A stretch of 7,277 nt of DNA from CAYLNH01 sp964384625 (GTDB lineage Bacteria; Verrucomicrobiota; Lentisphaeria; JABSQK01). Numbering within the stretch: position 1 is the stretch's first letter; every line of letters starts with the position of its first letter. Below, piece by piece: positions 5,126 to 7,277 of the stretch. The translations under genes were made by a program, and so were the position numbers. Below the pieces are notes generated by a model, which saw only the letters and a list, made by a program, of their open reading frames with translations, did not search any database and had not been told where the DNA came from. The DNA lies in assembly GCA_964384625.1 (NCBI GenBank), contig CAYLNH010000326.1:1-7277 (forward strand). The letters run 5' to 3'.

Positions 5126-5832
5126 TTGAACAGATCCCCGACGATTGGCAGGAGGTCCTTGCCGCGGAATTCGATAAGCCGTATTTCACCGAACTGCGGG
5201 CGTTCGTCGAACGGGAACGCGAGAGCCACACGGTTTTTCCCCCGGAACGCGATGTGTTCCGGGCGCTGCACCTGGCGCCCTTCGATTCCGTGCGGGTCAT
5301 GGTCCTGGGGCAGGACCCCTATCATGACGAGGGTCAGGCCCACGGCCTGTGTTTCTCCGTCCGCCCCGGCGTCCCAATTCCGCCGTCGCTGCGCAATATT
5401 TTCAAAGAACTCCACAGCGATGTCGGCGTGCCTCCGCCGGCCACGGGCTATCTGGAGAAATGGGCGCGGCAGGGCATGCTGATGATCAACGCGGTGCTGA
5501 CCGTGCGCGCACATGAGGCCAATTCGCATAAAGGCAGGGGTTGGGAGGAATTCACCGACGCCGTGATCCAGGCCGTGAACCACCGGAACTCGCCCGTCAT
5601 CTTCGTGCTCTGGGGTAACTATGCCCGCAAGAAGGCGAAGCTGATTGATACGAGCCGGCACCGGGTTATCGAGTCCGCCCATCCGTCGCCGCTGTCGGCC
5701 CGGCGCGGCTTCTTCGGCAGCCGGCCGTTTTCCCGGATCAACGCCATTCTGCGCGAGACCGGCCGGAAAGAGATCGATTGGCGCCTGCCGGCTGCCGCCC
5801 CGGTCCAGGGCGAACTGCCGCTGTTCGAGTGA
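5122..5832 (+). CDS. ung: Uracil-DNA glycosylase, family 1
   Basis: DNA repair enzyme that removes uracil from DNA to begin base excision repair. The protein is 236 residues, slightly longer than E. coli Ung (229). Family 1 motifs are complete: GQDPYH (63-68) with catalytic Asp65, GLCFSV (75-80) with the uracil-stacking Phe78, LMINAVLTVR (120-129) with uracil-contacting Asn123, VLWGNYARKK (162-171), and HPSPLSARRGFFGSRPFS (187-204) with catalytic His187. The conserved core ends at IDWRLP (218-223), after which an extra 13-residue tail ends QGELPLFE, resembling a sliding-clamp-binding peptide. ATG 5122 overlaps the lplA stop (ATGA); GGTGG just upstream is a weak ribosome binding site, so translation is probably coupled. 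Assignment is secure. Confidence 0.97.
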   Translation: MIEQIPDDWQEVLAAEFDKPYFTELRAFVERERESHTVFPPERDVFRALHLAPFDSVRVMVLGQDPYHDEGQAHGLCFSVRPGVPIPPSLRNIFKELHSDVGVPPPATGYLEKWARQGMLMINAVLTVRAHEANSHKGRGWEEFTDAVIQAVNHRNSPVIFVLWGNYARKKAKLIDTSRHRVIESAHPSPLSARRGFFGSRPFSRINAILRETGRKEIDWRLPAAAPVQGELPLFE

Positions 5833-5835
5833 CTC

Positions 5836-5879
5836 GGCCCGAAGCCCACGGCGAAGACGATTCGGAAGGGGGGCCTTTT
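5836..5879 (+). terminator. Weak possible terminator after ung
   Basis: GGCCC (5836-5840) can pair with GGGCC (5871-5875), immediately followed by TTTT (5876-5879). The loop is long (30 nt), although GAA/TTC inside it could extend the stem past a bulge. It sits between the convergent ends of ung and the phosphoesterase gene. The long loop and short T run make this uncertain. Confidence 0.25.
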
Positions 5880-5892
5880 GCGCCGGACACGC

Positions 5893-6546
5893 CTACAGCG
5901 ACTTCAGTTCGGCAGTTACCGTCTCCGGTGTCGCCGTAATCTCGGCGTACCGGTTATCGGCGAAACTGCCGGGGTTGATGATCGCGGTCTCGCCGATATG
6001 GTCGATGCCGCGGCCCTCGTGGATATGGCCGCAGATGCAGGCCAGCGGTCGCGTCGCTTCGATGTAGTCGCGGACGGACCGGCTGCCGACGTGCCGGTTG
6101 ATGGTCGCGAAGTCCGCCGTCGTGTCGAACGGCGGTTGATGGGATACCAGGATGTGCGGCCCGGGCTGCAGTTGTCGACGGCAGCAGTGCAGGGCATCAC
6201 CGAGTTCTGCCTCGCTGTATTCATGGGGCGTCGGGCTGGGGCAGGGCAGGGAGCCGCCGAGACCGGCGAACTGAATGCCCGCGACCCGCCGAACCCGGGC
6301 GTGCACGGAAATCCCGCGTGCCGCCAGCTCCGCTTCGAGCCCGACAGGGTCGCAGTTGCCCGCGACCGCCAGGAGCTCCCCGGCGACGCCGATGACGTCA
6401 TCCGTGATCGCCAGCCCAGCCTCGAGCTTTCGGAACACACCGATGTCGCCGACCAGCAGCACCAGGTCGGCGTCGGCAAGCTGTGTCTGCAGCCGTTTGA
6501 CCTTCTGTCGGCGGCCGTGAATATCGGCGAGGGCAATGATTCTCAT
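5893..6546 (-). CDS. Metallophosphoesterase, calcineurin-like (Icc-related)
   Basis: Predicted cytosolic dinuclear-metal phosphoesterase. The protein is 217 residues. All metal and phosphate motifs of the superfamily are present in order: ADIHG (7-11; Asp8, His10), VGDIG (32-36; Asp34), GNCD (63-66; Asn64, with the usual His replaced by Asp as in the Icc-related subgroup), VSHQPPFD (134-141; His136) and GHIHEGRGID (173-182; His174, His176), followed by INPGSF (190-195). The GNCD and GHIHEGRG...NPGSF pattern is that of small Icc-related phosphoesterases (COG2129-like) whose substrates are mostly unknown, so no substrate is proposed. It is convergent with ung and divergent from the prepilin-type gene, hence probably a single-gene unit. 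ATG 6546 has no Shine-Dalgarno sequence; a candidate -10 box ends only 6 nt upstream, suggesting a leaderless message. Confidence 0.9.
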   Translation of the reverse strand: MRIIALADIHGRRQKVKRLQTQLADADLVLLVGDIGVFRKLEAGLAITDDVIGVAGELLAVAGNCDPVGLEAELAARGISVHARVRRVAGIQFAGLGGSLPCPSPTPHEYSEAELGDALHCCRRQLQPGPHILVSHQPPFDTTADFATINRHVGSRSVRDYIEATRPLACICGHIHEGRGIDHIGETAIINPGSFADNRYAEITATPETVTAELKSL

Positions 6547-6552
6547 GGGTTC

Positions 6553-6580
6553 ACAGTAACGGCGGCCGGCCCCGGTTCAA
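6553..6580 (-). promoter_or_regulatory. Candidate promoter of the phosphoesterase, giving a leaderless transcript
   Basis: On the minus strand, TTGAAC (6575-6580) and TACTGT (6553-6558) are separated by 16 nt. The -10 box ends 6 nt before the ATG, so transcription would begin at or next to the start codon. This fits the missing ribosome binding site. Match to consensus is moderate and was judged by eye. Confidence 0.35.
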
Positions 6581-6625
6581 TGCCCGCGCGCCTGTCTGCG
6601 CGTCTGATTTCCCGGTCGGATTCCC

Positions 6626-6653
6626 TTGACTTTCCCGGGCGCTGCATTAACGT
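6626..6653 (+). promoter_or_regulatory. Candidate promoter of the prepilin-type gene
   Basis: TTGACT (6626-6631) matches the -35 consensus at 5 of 6 positions. At 16 nt spacing lies TAACGT (6648-6653), a weaker -10 box that is part of the palindrome at 6645-6658. Transcription would begin near 6660, giving a leader of about 68 nt. The -35 box is convincing; the -10 box is less so. Confidence 0.4.
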
Positions 6654-6658
6654 TAATG
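6645..6658. promoter_or_regulatory. Perfect 14-bp palindrome, candidate LacI-family operator
   Basis: CATTAACGTTAATG is a perfect inverted repeat with a central CpG. LacI/GalR-family operators are typically palindromes with central CG flanked by A and T, as in the AAACGTTT core of PurR-type sites. It covers the candidate -10 box of the prepilin-type gene and is AT-rich in a GC-rich intergenic region. The palindrome is certain; identity of the binding protein is inference, as no regulator gene is in the window. Confidence 0.6.
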
Positions 6659-6672
6659 TTGGGCCGGCGAGT

Positions 6673-6702
6673 GCACGTGTCGCGGCCGGCCGGTTGACGT
6701 GC
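6673..6702 (+). other. Possible leader stem-loop ahead of the prepilin-type gene
   Basis: GCACGT (6673-6678) and ACGTGC (6697-6702) can pair over an 18-nt loop that itself contains the self-complementary CGGCCGGCCG. The structure lies within the predicted leader, ending 13 nt before the ribosome binding site, and could influence access to it. It may be incidental in GC-rich sequence. Confidence 0.25.
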
Positions 6703-6715
6703 GAAACCGAATTGT

Positions 6716-6720
6716 GGAGG
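6716..6720 (+). promoter_or_regulatory. Ribosome binding site of the prepilin-type gene
   Basis: GGAGG lies 7 nt before ATG 6728. This strong site fixes the start and makes the ATG two codons later less likely. Confidence 0.8.
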
Positions 6721-6727
6721 ACAGGCC

Positions 6728-7270
6728 ATGAACATGTCCGGGAACCGTGGACGCGATGGCGGTCGAGAGCGGTTTACATTGATCGAGCTCCTGGTTGTGG
6801 TGGCGATTCTGTTTGTCCTGCTGGCGATGCTGCTGCCGGTGTTGGGACGCGCCAAGGAACAGGCGAAACGAACCCTGTGCATCGGCAATCTGCGGCAGAT
6901 CGGCGGCGGCGTGGCGCTGTACGCCGAGGATACTGACGGCGAGACGCCCCACGGCGGGGCGTGGATTCATTGGGAGCGCGCGATGCTGTACATCATGCAT
7001 CAGACCAGCTGGGGCGGCTACGGCGGCAACCAGGACCGGCCGGTGAACCTGGGCTTGCTGATCGCCGGCGACTATCTGGGCGAGTGGCAGGACGACCGTG
7101 TGTTCCGTTGTCCGAGCCTGGACGGGGTCAACGACAGCCGCGGGGATCCGTCGCATCCGAATTACTTCGCTTCCACCAGCGTGGGCACGTGGGTTAATTC
7201 GCGGGCGGACTACCTGCGGAACGATTTGAGTGCGTTCCCGTTCGTTGACCATCATGCGGCTCTCTTTTGA
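6728..7270 (+). CDS. Prepilin-type N-terminal cleavage/methylation domain protein, possibly frameshifted at its end
   Basis: Type IV pilin-like or type II secretion pseudopilin-like protein of the large PVC-bacterial family, expected to be exported, cleaved by prepilin peptidase and anchored by its N-terminal helix. The reading frame gives 180 residues. A basic leader (1-15) is followed by FTLIELLVVVAILFVLLAML (16-35), with Phe16 as mature residue 1 and Glu20 as the conserved Glu at +5. Then come CIGNLRQIGGGVALYAEDTD (51-70), NLGLLIAGDYL (107-117) and RCPSLDG (127-133), typical of this family. The residue before the cleavage site is Arg rather than Gly, as is common in Lentisphaerota-type members. 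The C-terminal 'YGDGH'-like region is missing. The frame stops in a TTTT run (7265-7268); with one T fewer it continues open (FEHR) to the window edge, so the stop at 7268 may be a frameshift or sequencing error. The function of these abundant proteins is not established; a LacI-type palindrome upstream suggests a regulated sugar-use locus downstream. Confidence 0.85.
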   Translation: MNMSGNRGRDGGRERFTLIELLVVVAILFVLLAMLLPVLGRAKEQAKRTLCIGNLRQIGGGVALYAEDTDGETPHGGAWIHWERAMLYIMHQTSWGGYGGNQDRPVNLGLLIAGDYLGEWQDDRVFRCPSLDGVNDSRGDPSHPNYFASTSVGTWVNSRADYLRNDLSAFPFVDHHAALF

Positions 7271-7277
7271 GCATAGA

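Noticed and set aside
5878..6936. Plus-strand open frame of 352 residues opposite the phosphoesterase
   Set aside because: It is antisense to a complete metallophosphoesterase and crosses the divergent promoter region into another frame of the prepilin-type gene.
7254..7277. ATG 7254 as the start of a new gene (MRLSFEHR)
   Set aside because: No ribosome binding site, and the same frame is better explained as the continuation of the prepilin-type gene after a one-base shift.

Overview
This is a GC-rich, gene-dense chromosomal window, most likely from the PVC superphylum and probably Lentisphaerota or a relative. The main clue is the last gene, a prepilin-type protein whose FTLIELL cleavage signal is preceded by a charged residue and followed by MLLPVL. 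Such proteins are abundant in Lentisphaerota and neighbouring phyla. A short NfeD plus FloA pair and a GpsA with an SDGGWG nucleotide loop fit this. The phylum is an inference from sequence style, not a database result.

Layout. (1) Bases 1-51 are non-coding sequence beyond the end of gpsA, with no recognisable feature. (2) Bases 52-3922, minus strand, hold a tightly packed five-gene cluster in transcription order: nfeD, floA, an unrecognised small membrane protein, plsY, gpsA. Spacings are 3 nt, 22 nt, a 4-nt overlap and a 38-nt overlap, so it reads as one operon. It joins a membrane-microdomain scaffold module (NfeD, FloA) to two consecutive enzymes that start phospholipid synthesis (GpsA makes glycerol-3-phosphate, PlsY acylates it). 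(3) Bases 3923-4054 are a divergent control region. Candidate promoters for the operon (minus) and for a tRNA (plus) sit symmetrically around an AT palindrome, and a second palindrome overlaps the predicted operon transcription start. (4) Bases 4055-4129 encode tRNA-Gln(CUG) with the CCA tail encoded. (5) Bases 4238-5832, plus strand, hold a lipoate-protein ligase family gene and uracil-DNA glycosylase, overlapping by 4 nt. (6) Bases 5893-6546, minus strand, encode an Icc-type metallophosphoesterase convergent with ung. (7) Bases 6547-6727 are a divergent control region with a perfect 14-bp palindrome (central AACGTT, LacI-family style) over a candidate promoter. (8) From 6728, plus strand, is the prepilin-type gene. 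Its frame ends in a TTTT run just before the window edge, and removing one T would keep it open, so it may be frameshifted.

Most genes are conserved housekeeping genes. I do not see a defence system, mobile element, CRISPR array or an obviously new multi-gene machine. The parts most worth a second look are the FloA/NfeD/PlsY/GpsA linkage with its unrecognised membrane protein, the two palindromic control regions, the ELPLF tail on uracil-DNA glycosylase and the possible frameshift in the prepilin gene. Promoters, operators and hairpins were found by eye and have no computed scores.
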